Part shown: positions 26,280-39,199 of the stretch, in pieces
Layout: each line of letters starts with the position of its first letter
Position numbering within the stretch: the stretch's first letter is position 1
Assembly: GCA_023846275.1 (NCBI GenBank)
Contig: CM043865.1
Location: 29,927,912-29,991,911 of the forward strand
Direction of reading: 5' to 3'
DNA length: 64,000 nt
Source of the DNA: Vanilla planifolia
Lineage: Eukaryota; Streptophyta; Magnoliopsida; Asparagales; Orchidaceae
The notes under the pieces: model-generated
Databases searched by the model: none
What the model saw: only the letters and a program-made list of their open reading frames with translations
Told to the model about the DNA's origin: nothing
Made by a program: the position numbers and the translations under genes

Positions 26280-26440
26280 CTTTTAGAGCTCGATGCGAAA
26301 GAACTCAGCTGCTGGCGACAGGATCTTCTCCGCACCCGGCCAAGAAGCGAAAGAAAGATGAGAATCGAGGCTCTCCGTTCAGGCAAACGACAATGGAAGC
26401 GAGAGGGTTAGGAGAGGTGAACGACAGACGAGTGTCACCT
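26280..26440 (-). other. RSA1: Probable 5' UTR exon of the RSA1-like gene
   Basis: A GC-richer block ends on the minus strand in AAAAG followed by GTGTAAC, a good donor whose GT is at 26279-26278. The acceptor just before the start codon (TTTAG, exon from 22562) leaves three untranslated bases before ATG. No minus-strand ATG occurs in this exon, as expected for a leader. The 5' limit is a guess; transcription probably starts between about 26400 and 26500. Confidence 0.6.
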
Positions 26441-26504
26441 TTAGGGACTGGGGACGCCGGAAGCGTTATGATTTTCGGTTTTTCTTCGCCTTCCGCCTTC
26501 TGTT

Positions 26505-26965
26505 CTCAATTAGGGTTAGGAATGGATGGGCCGCAGGATGCCTGTTCTGAGACTAGAATACCAGCCCCGGCTATTGGATCATGGGTTTATCCGCTTAAGA
26601 TCTGGACTGTTAGATGATTAAAACCAACGGCCCACAATCGTGATACAGACAAAATAAAATAATATGTAATTTGAAACCAGAACTAATAAATTCTCACAAA
26701 AGGAAAATTAAAGCTTGCATTTGTTTGTGATAAACTTGATTCTACAGTGGAAAACACGCTAACCCTGCAAAATTTTGAGTCAAAAGAAAAGGTGAAAAAT
26801 TGCATTATTAAGTTTTTGCACACAATTAAATCACTAATAATATTTAATTTTAATTATGATTAAGTTTTAATATTAATAATTAAATCACAAAATTATTATA
26901 ACAAGTAACAATCAATCATGTGATAGTAGTACATGAAATATTTGGGATGGTCATAAACTAAAAAT
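26505..26965 (+). repeat. RSA1-upstream segment, parental copy of a direct duplication
   Basis: The segment just upstream of the predicted leader exon aligns with 27566-28020 in the same orientation, from TCAATTAG through the ATGGATGGG block to the TAATTATGATTAA and CAAAAT(A/T)(A/G)TTATAA blocks. This copy is the GC-richer one. Confidence 0.65.
26509..26520 (-). promoter_or_regulatory. Telo-box-like element upstream of the RSA1-like gene
   Basis: The minus strand reads CCTAACCCTAAT, close to the plant telo-box AAACCCTAA that is common in promoters of housekeeping and growth-related genes. A related GGGTTAGG lies near 26405. The match is short, so the role is inferred. Confidence 0.4.
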
Positions 26966-27565
26966 TATAATAGCTAACTTAATAAAATAAATATAAAAAG
27001 ATCATTTTAAATGTACAAGTGGGGGTAACAATTGTTTAGCCTAAAGTGGTGTTTGACTTGAATAGTTAAGATGATCTATTTGGATAGTTAGTGAGAAGAG
27101 TTCGATAGCTTAATTGGAGAAAGGGATATGATGCTTGGTAGTTAGGAAAATGGTTTGACAACTAACAAAACTTTGATAAAATTATAATAGTTGAAGTGTT
27201 CAGATAATGGGTGATAATGGCTTCAAATTGATGTACAAAGATGACTTTGTCGTGAAGAAAGCTCACTTGATAAGTAGTTGCGAAGGGTGACTTTAGTGAG
27301 TATCGATAATTAAGGATAAAAGATAGAGAGTTAGCAACTTGAGGTGCCAATATCAAAGAGCAGTGCTGATTATCGAGCCAATAAGGGAGGTGTGGGATCA
27401 GTTAAGAAGGAGATGAGATAGAAAAGATTAGAGTCATCAAAACAAAAGGATTGGGAAGGATTGGTTAAGTTGACATAAAATGTGCCTTCAATGAAGCCAT
27501 AAGAGACTTTTGACAACCTTAAAATAACTAATCAAAGATGGGAGAATGAATAATATTTAGGGCTC

Positions 27566-28020
27566 AGTCAATTAGAATTACAAATGGATGGGTTGTAGCA
27601 TGCTTATTATGAGTTTAAGCTCTCACTCCTAATGAATAAATCATATGTTCATTTGCTAAAACTATTAATTCATAATCATAAAAGTAAAAAAAATGAAATT
27701 AGCATTCATACATGCTTATGAAATAAAAATTAAAGTTTGCATTTCTTTCTAATAAGCACGATTTGAGGATAAAAAGTATGATGTTAATGTGTTAGAAGTT
27801 TGTTTATAGTTTTTTTGTCACATCCAAAGATATGTGAGAGATCAAATTGTTAACAAGCTCAAAATTTTTTATTAAGTTTATGCACACAATTGAATCACAA
27901 ATAATATATGATCTGAATTATGATTAAACTTTATTACTTTATAATTAAATATACAAAATAGTTATAATAACGAGTAGGAATCATATGTATAGGTAATAAA
28001 CAAAATGTTTGGTACCATTA
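27566..28020 (+). repeat. Decayed second copy of the RSA1-upstream segment
   Basis: Aligns to 26505-26965 about 1.06 kb away. Many differences are C-to-T or G-to-A relative to the other copy (GGGCCGCAGGATGCC against GGGTTGTAGCATGCT), the pattern expected from decay of methylated cytosines. The DNA between the copies (26966-27565) carries no recognised gene. Confidence 0.6.
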
Positions 28021-28570
28021 ATTATTAAACATTATCATAAATAATTTAATAAGCTTACTAGTAGAGCACATTTCAAATTTGCAACAAATGATAATTAGAT
28101 CTAATGGGATATTAATTTTTAATAATGAATAACATGTTTTTAAGTCTAATTAATTAAACATTTCAAAATTAATCAAGTTAATGTTAATAATTCTTAAATA
28201 ATTGACCCCTAACATTTCAATTGCACTATTATGCAAAAGAGAAAAGATTGGAAACTAATTAGTTTAATTAATTTATCTACTTCATAATGTAATTAAACAT
28301 GATAATATTTAAAACCCAATAAACTTAATATTAATATAAATAAAACCCTAACAACTATACAGCTTTGGAAGCATATGAGATGCTCAAAGAAGGGGTAGGG
28401 GAAATGTTAGTGCAATAATAAATAATAATTGAAATTTCAATTGTTCTGTGGAAGCCAAAGCATCAAGGACGTGAAAGGTCAGTTATGCAAAAAATATTTA
28501 AGGAAAAACCCAACAAATGCATAAGGTTTAGCTACATATAATAAGGTTATTACGCATTAAAGGAGGGGCA

Positions 28571-28590
28571 GGGGGGGGGGGGGGGGGGGG
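28571..28590 (+). repeat. Poly-G run of 20
   Basis: Twenty consecutive G residues inside very AT-rich DNA, followed by AGAAAGAGAG. Such runs can form quadruplex structures and are also a common place for sequencing length errors. Confidence 0.9.
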
Positions 28591-28599
28591 AGAAAGAGA

Positions 28600-29879
28600 G
28601 TATTATTAGGGAGAGAAAAGATGCTCAACTTGTAAATAAAAAAATAAAAAAATTTAATAAACCAAATTGTAATATCTCTTAATTTCTAACTCATATTAAA
28701 AAGATAAATCTTAAAATCATGCTAAAATAATTATAAAAAATATATAATTAAAATAAATCAAATCATTTTTTAGAATGTATTATTTATATATAAAACATTA
28801 AAAAATAATTAAAAAATTTAAAAATGTGCCATGAGCATAAACTTAGTAAAAAAATATTATTTAAGCACGTCAATAGAAAGAACTATTTGAAACGAGCTCA
28901 ATGATATTAAGTTTATAATTTTTTGGAGACAAAGATATTTTTTTATGAATTTTTAAAAATATAAATATAATTATAATTGTCAAAATGTTGTCTAAGATAG
29001 ATATGTAATTTTAAAACTTTTAGCTTAAGATAAATCTAATTTGTGAAGGATATATTTAAAAATATGAAAATGTTAGAGGCACTAACTTAGATTTGTAATT
29101 TTAGAAATTTTTGTTTAAGTCAAATATGATTTTAGGAGAATATATTTATAAATAACATAATGTTTAGTGGTAAAATGTTATTTTTCGTATTTATGTCTCC
29201 ACTATTTTTTAGTTTAAAAGAAAACTATGTTTGGTAGCATGACAACAAGTTTAAAAAGCACTTTACAATGATAATAATTGGCAAATAAATATGCACACCT
29301 TCGTAGTCAATTTCCTAAGTTTTTTAGATATTTAGAAAATCATAAAATAATAATATGACTACAATATTTGGTTTTCACATTATAAGTATTTGTTTCCTTC
29401 TCATGCATAAGCATCTTCAAGTACTACCATCGAGGTTACTATGAACATAAGAATGAGTTGTCGTTGTGCTTCGACCAAGAGGGAGAATTTCAATTCGGGA
29501 CTCTGCCAACTTTGATGAAGCAAATGGTATAAATTTGTTTTGATTTATACCATATTGTGCCATGAAAGTCTCAAGATTTTGGTGAGAGGATGAGAAACAA
29601 AGAGGATATTAAGATGGTTAAAGAGATAGATGCAACATAGAATTCAACAAAAATAGGAGAAGAGTGTCAGGTTCATCGCAAGAAAATTTTGTACTAATAT
29701 GGTGGCATATGTTATCTTGTCAAAGAGATTGAATGGATAGACTATAACAAAGTTATGAAGATATCATAGTAGAGGATTTTTTAGATCATATTAATATGAT
29801 GAGCATTGCTACTGTAGTAAAAGAAGGGTTACTCATACAATATGATATGTGTATCATGTATCTATTCATCGAGATTTAG
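28600..29879. other. Intergenic AT-rich DNA, no gene
   Basis: No coding signal. Around 29400-29760 the base composition is slightly more balanced and may be a very old retroelement remnant, but no domain could be named. Confidence 0.5.
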
Positions 29880-30115
29880 GGATTTGATGTCATAGGAGAA
29901 CAACACACTCTTAAGATATATAAGAGTGGATAGTGTTTGATATAAGTTGGTCAATTATAAGTATGATAAAATATCAATTTAAATATTTTACATATTTTTA
30001 TATAATTTGTATTTATATTTTGTTGGTGATTTTTTTATGTTATTTTATTTTAATTGATATTGAGAATTTTGTCATATTGTTAGGTTTTCATTTAGGATTT
30101 AAGATCTTCACTTAA
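29880..30115 (+). repeat. Dispersed repeat, copy 2
   Basis: Second copy of the repeat at 575-815, in the same orientation, about 29 kb away. The 60-codon open frame inside it is not a gene: the same stretch in copy 1 lacks it. Confidence 0.6.
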
Positions 30116-30299
30116 TAATTTATTTACACAAAGTATTTACTTTTTTAATTGATTAAAAATATGATTATATAAGGCCATGACAAAAGAGGAAAGAAGAACT
30201 GTTGTCACCAAGGGAGAACAGGACAAGAGAAGAAAAGAGACTAGTTGTTGTCATCGTGAGAGAAAAAAGGGTAGAAAATGAACACTAATGATGTCTCAA

Positions 30300-30720
30300 G
30301 GGAAGAATAATAAAACATAAAGCAACTCTTAACAGGTTCTACATGGACCAGTATATAGATGAATTGTCTCACATTGGTTATTAAAGGAATGATTCTTATA
30401 CTTATATGAGATCCTATGATTTAAGTTATTGAATAACTTTTTTAGGATAAAATCTATTTAGGTCAAGATGTGATAAGGATGTCACATTTAGTATTAAGGT
30501 TAACTCTTTACTAATCTAATATGGTTCAAGAATGAACCAAGTGAAAGTTGTTCATATGACACCTAAGTCTAAAAAGGATGAGGAGTGAATATTGGGTGAT
30601 ATCCTAATAGATGAATTATTAGATATGGAGTGGCTCTTAGTGATGTATTAGCATCTCACACATCACATAGAGATTCTATTTGAAGACATACTGATCATAT
30701 TTAGACTTAGAGATGTATAT
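30300..30720 (+). repeat. LTR-like repeat related to the 3.9-4.7 kb pair
   Basis: Contains the words AATGAACCAAGTGAAAG, ACACCTAAGTCTAAAAAGGATG and GGTGATATCCTAATAGA, which line up with 3890-3950 and 4300-4400. It ends in an LTR-style manner only in part, and borders are uncertain. It appears to be another old copy of the same family. Confidence 0.45.
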
Positions 30721-32379
30721 TATTACTATTGAGGAGCATGGTTAATTAAGTCAACTTTTATTTATTATTATAACATATTTTAATTTTTATCTTCATCTTA
30801 TTTTAGATTCTATTCAATTTATCTAGTTATTTGTATATATATTTTATTTTGAGTTATTTGGAGATTAGTTGATTAACTTTTTAGATGTTTTTAGTTTGCA
30901 AAATCTAGTTCATGATATCTTAGAATCAATCTTGTAACTTTTTTAGTACAAAATTTGGATAATTTTTTACTTAAATTAAGCTTTTAGAGCTATTTTTGCC
31001 TACTGAGCTTGCCAGCCACTTTATTGTATATTTGAGTCAACTTATGCTCACCCATGTCAACCCAAGAACTTATGCTCACTCAACTTACTCACTGATCTAT
31101 TGTGCCTTTGGGTCACTTATTGTGTCACACAACTTACACGTACTAGTTAAAACTCATATACATATGAACCTGAGGCAACCCATGAATCAAACACTAAAGC
31201 ATTGCCACCTCATCTCTACTTATGTTGCTCACCACTTTAATGCTCATTGCATCATCACCCAAAACATTAAAATTAGCACAAGCTATTATGAAACTACTTA
31301 TTACAATTTATTTTGTAGATTTGTAACAAATTATTGGCATAATTTAAAGTATAATTTTTAATTTATTATGATATTAGGAATTCATAAAATATCCTTTTAA
31401 ATTATAAAATGTAGTCCTTAGTATTACTAAATATCTTTTCATATTCATATGCTTAATAAATTACTATTATACTTCTTAAGGTATCTATAAATAGGGATTC
31501 TTATCTTATTATAAAAAGAGCTTTTAATAAAATAATGAAGTATTACTATCAAACTTTATTGAGTCAAGAAGTGTCATGAGTAATCATCCAATGCTATGAT
31601 GATAAAGGTATCTTGAAAAGGTAAGTAAGAGATTCAAAAGGAGAGATCTTAACTCATCATCTAGTAACAATAAGAAATTTAATCACTAGAAAAATACTTA
31701 ACTTAGCTACTATTTTACTTCATTATTTTACTAGAGGGACTATTTGTAGCATTAAATTTCTTAGGCTTGGGTATATAAATGTATGAGTTAATTTATTTAT
31801 AATCTAATAACTCCACTTAAGCATACATTGTTACTTCACCACTAGCTCAAGTTACATTGGGTGTGGGTAGTTATACTACTTTTTGTATTAGATTAAGATC
31901 CTTAATTTTAAAGAAATTAAGTCATTAGGTTTTGTAGAAGTCCTTACTTGGTGATCATAGGGTATTATGATTCTTAATATATAACACTTTAGGTAAGTCT
32001 TTGTATGCATTTGTTACAATATTTTTAATATTTGTATGTTATCTTGTTATTAAATTTTTATATTTATTTTTTATGATCCTATTTAAAAAGTATGTTTAGA
32101 ACCTGATAGTTTATGACCACTATATCCAAAAGATAATATACAATGTTTGATTCATAACCAATACAACCAATGAACCCAGTTTTACAACATATAATTATAG
32201 AATTAACTAATAGAATATAAGAGAAAGGGATAATCATAAAACCATGTATACAACAATTGGAACTATGCAAAAATAGTGGACTGAGTGAAACTCATAAATC
32301 AAGTAGGTCTATGATAAGAGAAACTAAAGTAATGGAATTATCATCAAAAAATGAATTAAACCTATTAAAAAGTCAACCA
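30721..32379. other. Intergenic DNA, no supported gene
   Basis: The 121-codon plus frame at 30996-31361 lies in a locally repetitive stretch (TTATGCTCAC occurs twice) and has no domain I recognise. The right end probably belongs to the flank of the Ty3/gypsy relic that follows. Confidence 0.5.
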
Positions 32380-35300
32380 AAGAGTTGAGCTACACTATTT
32401 ACCAATAATATAATACATAAAATGGATGATGATCATAAGGTTAACATGATAAAAATAGAAGCCAAAACTTTTTTATGAAAGTTTAGACCATAGAGCTTAT
32501 AAAGACTAAAAAATGAGAATAGAGCATTATTTCTATTAGTATGATCTCAGTAAGCATCAAAAGCATAAATTTGAAAAAACTAAGCTCATACTGCATGCTA
32601 AGTTATTTGTTCACACATACAAAGATAGTATCTTGATTAAGATCAAGCATTATCCCTATCATGAAAAGAACTCAAGATTCATCTACGAGATAAATATGTA
32701 CACTCATCTTATTTAGATAGGCTTTAAATGAATGGCAATGTCCATCCCAAGGTTCAAAAACTATTGGAAAATATATTACTAAATTTGAAGATTATGTGCT
32801 CAATTGTGCTATCCAAGAGTCAGATCAAGTAGTACCATCTCAATTTAAAGCTATGCCTAAAGTGGGTTGAATTACTAGTTTAGAAAAGGTATATAAAGTG
32901 GCATGTGATGTGGAAAGATTTAAATAATCAATTATTTTTAAGATCAAGGTTTCTTCACCTACTTCTTATCCTTAAATGTGTACCACTACTTGCACCACTC
33001 CTACTACCAACCTATACCTCCTCCCATACCACTAACTTGTCAAGTCTAACCCTCAAACAAACCATCTATTAGTTTTGAAGTAGAGTATTTCCATTGTCAT
33101 GGGAAGGGACATGTCGATTCCTAGTGTCTTAAGAGAGCCATGCACATAAACATAGAAGGATAAGTAGAAGAAAGTGTTAAAGTTAAGGAAGAGGAGATTA
33201 TATAACTAAATAAGGAGGTCAAAGAAGAATTATAAATACTATGTGAAAATATTTATTATATTGGAGATGCAATATAATTACATTAGGACTACATTTAAAA
33301 ATTAGTAATAAACTAAAATCTTTAACACCTTTATTAGAATTAAAATCTAACTTTGTAAGATTGTTATAAATAAAGATAATTATATCAATGCCATAATATA
33401 GAGTGTTATTAAAAGGATAAGATTAACACTCACAGGCCACCACCACCCATATATTATATCTTAGAACTATAAAACCTCAATCTTCATACAAAAAGTTATT
33501 ATGTTCCTTTGAATTTTGATCAATATTCTAAGAAACTATAGTATGATGTTATCTCGATGTACTTAAGTAGCATTATTTTAAAAATACCATTATTATATGA
33601 TAAAGATGCTACCCTAAATAGAAGATCTAATACATGTATTATATGAGAGAAAAAATATTATATTGTACCCTTCACCTCTCCCAAAGAAACTTTCTAACCC
33701 ATGTGTTGTCTTTATTCTATTGGCTTCTTAAAAAGACAAAACTTAATGCATGTGCATAGATAACCATGTCATTAACAAAATAAAAATCAAATATATGTTT
33801 CCAATTCTTAGACTCAATGATTTATTATACCAAATGGCTAGAGCCACCATAATTTCTAAAATAAATATAAAAAGTGTATACCTTCATATCATAATCTAGG
33901 CAAATGATGAATAAAAGATTGCTTTTAAGGCAAATGATAAATTATGTAAATAGTTAGTTATGTCATTTGAATTATATAATACACCAAATATATTTATGTG
34001 TCTTATTACTCAGGTTTTGAGAGCTTATAATGTAAGACAAATTTAGACTTCTATAAGTGTCTAAATTAGAACCTATAATATTAAAGATTCTTAATAGATT
34101 ATTAAAAAATATGAAAAAACATTATGTACTAATCAGTGTTAGGTAACATCTATGATAGTTTAGAACTATTTAAAGATTAATATTCCAAAGCTGTAGCATT
34201 AATTATTAAGTTAAGTCACAATACTTTAAGTATCAAGTATAAAATCTTATAAAGTAGTTTTTGTCACATTTAATTTCATACATATAAAATAGAGAATTTA
34301 AGTCAAACTCTATATGGAATATTTTAATTAAAAAAAACTATAACTTTAGATTACTACTTAGAAAATAAAAGTTATTAAAATATTAAACCTTTTGATAATG
34401 ATGTGGTTATTGACAGAAGTAAGAATTTGTTTGGTTATCAGCTCTCTCGATAGAATGTCTCTCGTCTTTGATCCTTGTAAGGGATTTGGTTGTTGACTCT
34501 CCTAATGGAATGTCTCTCGCCTTCAATCCATGTCTCTCACAAGGGAAGCTAGAATCTCTCTAACTAGGGTTAGATACACACTTTATTCATAAAGGTGAAA
34601 ATACATAGATAAAATATATTTTATTCATTATTTTATCTCTTATAGCATGGTGTGTATCTTTATTTATAAAAACTTTAAAGATTTATTAGTAATTTAAAAA
34701 AAACTAAAAAATTAATTGAATTAAGCAATTTCCAAAGTGTTAAACATTTTGGATGACGATAATAGTGAGCGATAAAACAGTGGGGCGAGCTCTGTGGCAG
34801 AGCTATCGGTCCAATTTTAGTGTAGGCATGGGTCAAGAAGAATGGGTTGACAGAACTGGCAGATTGATGCAGGTTGTCGCGAATCATCGTGTGTAATGGG
34901 TTGATATGGGTTAAATAGTGTTCCAAGGTCAATCAGATCATGTAAGTGTGTGGGTTAGCCAGGGCGATGACAAGAACTACTAATAGTGATGGTGATGACG
35001 ACAGACGATGATAGACAACAAAATTAATAAAAAAAATTAATTTCAAGATTTTTTAAGTAATTTTTAACCAAATTTTGTAAATGTGGACTTATGAAACTGG
35101 TGCGACACCAATAGATGTGTGTTTGCATGCTAATACTAGATGCTTCTGTGTCACCTTATATATAAGTAATTTTGTATTCATCTTTTAGATGACATGTTAG
35201 TTTATAATCATTCTTCATTTAAATATTTAGGACATCTTAGATAAGTATGCATTATATTATCAAAATAACATTTATTGGTAAGTCTTAAGAAGTGTGAATT

Positions 35301-36930
35301 TTGGTCAAAAATATGTCTTTCCTAGGTTTTTATAGTTTTAAAAGGAGGTTTGACCTCTGGCCTATAAAAGATAAGAGTCATATTTGAATAGCCAAATCCC
35401 ACTAAACATAAAGTTCCCAACTTTCATGAACTAGCCACTTTTTACAAATGGTTCATTCAAGGATTTAGTATGACAATGGGCCTGATTATGGATTGTATTA
35501 TAAAATAAGTGTTTTACTGGGAAAAAGTAGTAAAAGTAGCTTTTGTTAAATTAAAAAATACCATGGCTAAAGCTCCAGTCCTTATGTTATCAAAAAACTA
35601 CCTTTGAAGTCACTTGTGATGCTTCTAGAGTATGTTGAGTCTTGAGTCAAGGTGGACATCTTGTCGTGTTTTTTAGTGAAAAGCTAAACAATGCAAGAAA
35701 GAAATACTAAACATATCAAAAAGAACTTTATGTAATAATCTAATCACTAAGATATTGAGGGCACTATTTATTATCTCAATAATAAGTTCTTTATTTTAAC
35801 CATGAAGTACTTAAGTATCTAAATTCACAAAAGAATTTGAATTATCAACATACCAAATGGTTTGAATATCTACAAGAAATTAATTTTGTTAGGAAACACA
35901 AGCCTTGAGTAAAGAATAAAGTAGCCGATGCATTAAGTCATAATGTGTACTTATTATCAATAATGACTTTATGTATTCTTAGATTCAAACACATAAACAA
36001 ATTTATATAATAATTACCTATACCTCAACAATATATATTGTGAAGTCAATACATAATCTGTCAAAGTTTTTAGTGACCATTTGAAAGATAGGTTTTTACT
36101 CTGTGGACCTTGACATTGCGTTCCCCTTACATCGCTTAGGAATTTTGTTATCTGAGAATACACAGTGAAGGCCTCGTAGGATATTTTGGTTGAGATAAAG
36201 CTATAAGAGGCATGATTAACAAATTTTATTAGCTAAGATTATCCCAAAAATTTATATTAGTAGTTGTCAGAATAGAACTTCTGTTACAACTAAATCTGAG
36301 AATTATGACCAAGGTGCACATACACCTTTACTTATATTGCAACTACCATAGGAAGATATAAGTATGAAGTTTATATTAAGATTACAAAACATCCATAAAA
36401 AACATGATTCTGTATTCATAGTTGTTGACAGGTTTTCTTAGATAGCTTATTTCATACCTTATAATAAAACATTAGATGCCATCACATTGCGAAACTATCT
36501 CTAGATAAAGTTGTGAAATTACATGGTTTATCATAAAACAATCGTGTGAGATCATGATGTTCAATTTACTTGTTATTTTTAGAAAACACTTTGGCACTTA
36601 TTTGGAATGAAACTTAAATTTTCATCAGCTTACCATCCTCAGACACAAAAAATAATAATCAATCAAAGCTCATGCAACCTTCTTTGTAGCTTAGTAGGCT
36701 ACTTCAAATATTTTTATTATCGTGTATTGATTTTGCTCAACATAAGTCTACTAATTGAACATTGGGTTTAAAACCTTTTGAAATTTGTGCTTGAAATGTC
36801 CACAGAGCTTTGTTGATGTAAAAGCACTAATGTTAGCTCACAAATACACTCCTATTGGCTTGCACCATTTCTATTCAAATTTGGAGCTGTACCCAAGCTG
36901 AATCTTATTTAAATTAATCATTTTGTCAAC
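32380..36930 (+). mobile_element. Broken Ty3/gypsy retrotransposon body, relic 1
   Basis: In plus-strand order there are traces of gag with a CCHC zinc-knuckle region near 33090, a protease-to-reverse-transcriptase transition near 33630, reverse transcriptase on both sides of 34.0-35.2 kb, RNase H near 35560-35950, and integrase near 36150-36900. The order gag, protease, RT, RNase H, integrase is that of Ty3/gypsy. The relic is broken in very many places and is old. An LTR-like segment is inserted within its RT region (34030-35155). No matching flanking LTR pair was identified with confidence. Confidence 0.8.
34030..35155 (+). mobile_element. LTR-like segment inserted in the RT region of relic 1
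   Basis: RT similarity stops near 34030 and resumes near 35160, so the roughly 1.1 kb between is an insertion. Its first 620 bp or so match 37640-38470 in inverted orientation. CTTATA occurs at both junctions and may be the target duplication. It carries no coding part and is probably a solo LTR from another family. Confidence 0.65.
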
Positions 36931-37639
36931 CACAGGGGTCAACTATAATACTTTATTTTTTTATGATTAACTTCACCATCTTTATTCTAATTGTTCGAGC
37001 ATATTATGTAATAAAATATGTCATCATCAACGTCAGTACTTGTGTGCGTTTTTCCTATTATCATCAATTGTTCACTATCACCTGGTCGTCTGCTGCTCTT
37101 GATCTCTACCACCTAGATGCCTACCATCGCCAGGCTACCTGAAGCTCTTCAACTGCCTAACATTACCTAGCCTCTCATCAACAACTCACTCTCCAGTCGA
37201 TGCTAACTAGCATCCTTTATCTTGTTCATTATTGTCATTTTAGTTGCATTGTTATTGATGTTCAATCGTCATATTGTATAATTACATAATTTTTCTTATG
37301 TTATTATTTTTATGTATTTTTTATACTTTTATTTAGTGTTGTTACTTTGAGTTAATGACTTAAAATTTTAAAGCTTTTATATATTTTTATATTTTATATT
37401 TAATATGATTAACACACTTAGAGTTAATATCAAATTTTAAATATCTCTTTTAGATTACCAAGTGATTTTAACTCTAAAAGTGCTTTTCCTCATACCTACA
37501 TAGAGTTAATATCTTAAAATTTTAAAGATCTCTTTTAGATTCATAAATAATTGAACTTTAAAATTATCTTTTCTTACAGTAACTTTTCATCTTTCTCATG
37601 CTTATTTGATATGTTCCCAAGGTGCATCTAATTTTTTTA
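36931..37639. other. Gap between relic 1 and the inverted LTR-like copy
   Basis: Mixed AT-rich DNA with a more balanced stretch near 37040-37210. No gene was recognised; it could be untranslated 3' sequence of relic 1 or further LTR sequence of the inverted copy. Confidence 0.4.
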
Positions 37640-38470
37640 TGTATAATTATTGAGCTCTCTATCTATAAATAAAAGAGATTTACTCATTATAATATTATTA
37701 TTAATGAATACATTTTTTTTATTTGTGTGCTTCCACTTTTGTGAGTAAAAAGTATATACTTAACTCTAGTTAGAGAGATTCTAACCTCCCTTCTTATGAA
37801 AGACAAGAATCAAGGTGAGAGATCTTTTACTAGAAGAGTCAACAACTAAATATTTTTTTTCTCTAACACTCTCAAGTCTTCACCTATATTTTCACTCTCT
37901 TGATTAAACCACCAAACTACCACCCTCTTCAATAAGGCTCCAAATCTTAGCTTATCATCTTATTACACATTTAGCCAAGCTTCCCTATTAACCAAAATCT
38001 CTACCTTATCACCATTTTTCATCTTTGATATTCTATACACCAACTCTAATAGAAACTATAATATATCATTACCAAAAATATAATATTTCAACTTTTAATT
38101 TTTAGATAGTAATCTAAAGTTACAATTATTCTTTTTTTATTAAAATACTTACATAAAGTTTAATTTAAATTCTCTATTTTATATGTGTAAAATTAGCTGT
38201 AACAAAATTGCTCTATAAAACTCGTTTTTAATATTTAATATATTAGCACTTAGTTTACTTAATAATATATATTATAATTTTAGACACTAATCTTTAAATA
38301 TTTTTAAAATATCATACATATCACCTAATTCTAATTAATGTATAATATTCTTTAACATTCTTTAATAATATATTAAGAATCTTTAATATTGTATGCTCCA
38401 AATTAGATATAGTAGAAGTCTAATTTATATAACATCAATTTGATATCAAAGAATATGGTTTTTAATTTAA
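37640..38470 (-). mobile_element. Inverted copy of the LTR-like segment
   Basis: Read on the minus strand, this region aligns with 34030-34660: blocks such as TTAGATTACTA and TAAAATAGAGAATTTAA and the GAGTCAACAAC/CTCTCTAACTAG parts occur in the same order. The two copies face opposite ways about 3.5 kb apart and have diverged considerably. Confidence 0.65.
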
Positions 38471-39199
38471 TATAAAAATATTTCTTTTTTGCTTAGTATA
38501 TTCACTAATAACTCTTAACTAGTTTTAAGTAAACGTTGTCTTAGGCTATGATACGAAAGAAGTGATACAACTCCTTACTATCTTTTTTAAGAACCATCTA
38601 GTTCTGTCTAGGAGGTGTTTTGGCATAAATAAGACCCTAATCACTCACCATTTTCTTGAAAGCACACCTCATCTCAGCTTTGATAGTTTATAACTTGGTT
38701 AATTTACTTTCGTAATTTATTTTAAAAAAATAAATATAAAAAATATATTTCATATTATTCTCTTTTTGTGATATCTTTATATGTGTCAAACCTTTGTATG
38801 ACCACAAGATTCATTAAGTCTTATCTAATAGAAAATCAAAATCAAGAATTAATCTAAAATCAAAGACAACTTAAACTAAGGCTCCATACTAAAAATAACC
38901 CAATTAGTAGCCCAACTCATCTAAATGGTTAGAAAAATCTTCCTAAATCAATAGCATGAATGAAATCTTAGAAAAAAAAGAAATAATAATAGAAAAAACT
39001 TCATACCTAATGATTTAAAAGAAAAAAAAATCATAAGAGATGTATGAACATAAAAGACATGATCCTTCAGATGAATCTAACCAAATTTTATATAAGAGAA
39101 ATCATAATCATAGAAAAAAATTGAACCTTTCAATGAGTCAAACCAAAATGATGCTCTAGATATATCTAATGAGAAAAAAAGATCTAAGAGGCATCAAGA
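38471..39199. other. AT-rich DNA before relic 2
   Basis: No gene seen. It is probably the 5' untranslated part or flank of the second Ty3/gypsy relic. Confidence 0.4.

Noticed and set aside
26393-26617. 74-codon plus-strand frame near the RSA1 leader
   Set aside because: It overlaps the predicted leader exon and promoter of the minus-strand gene and shows no domain; GC-rich promoter DNA explains it.
30996-31361. 121-codon plus-strand frame
   Set aside because: Low-complexity His/Tyr/Thr-rich product of a locally repeated AT-rich stretch, with no homologous features and no sensible start context.
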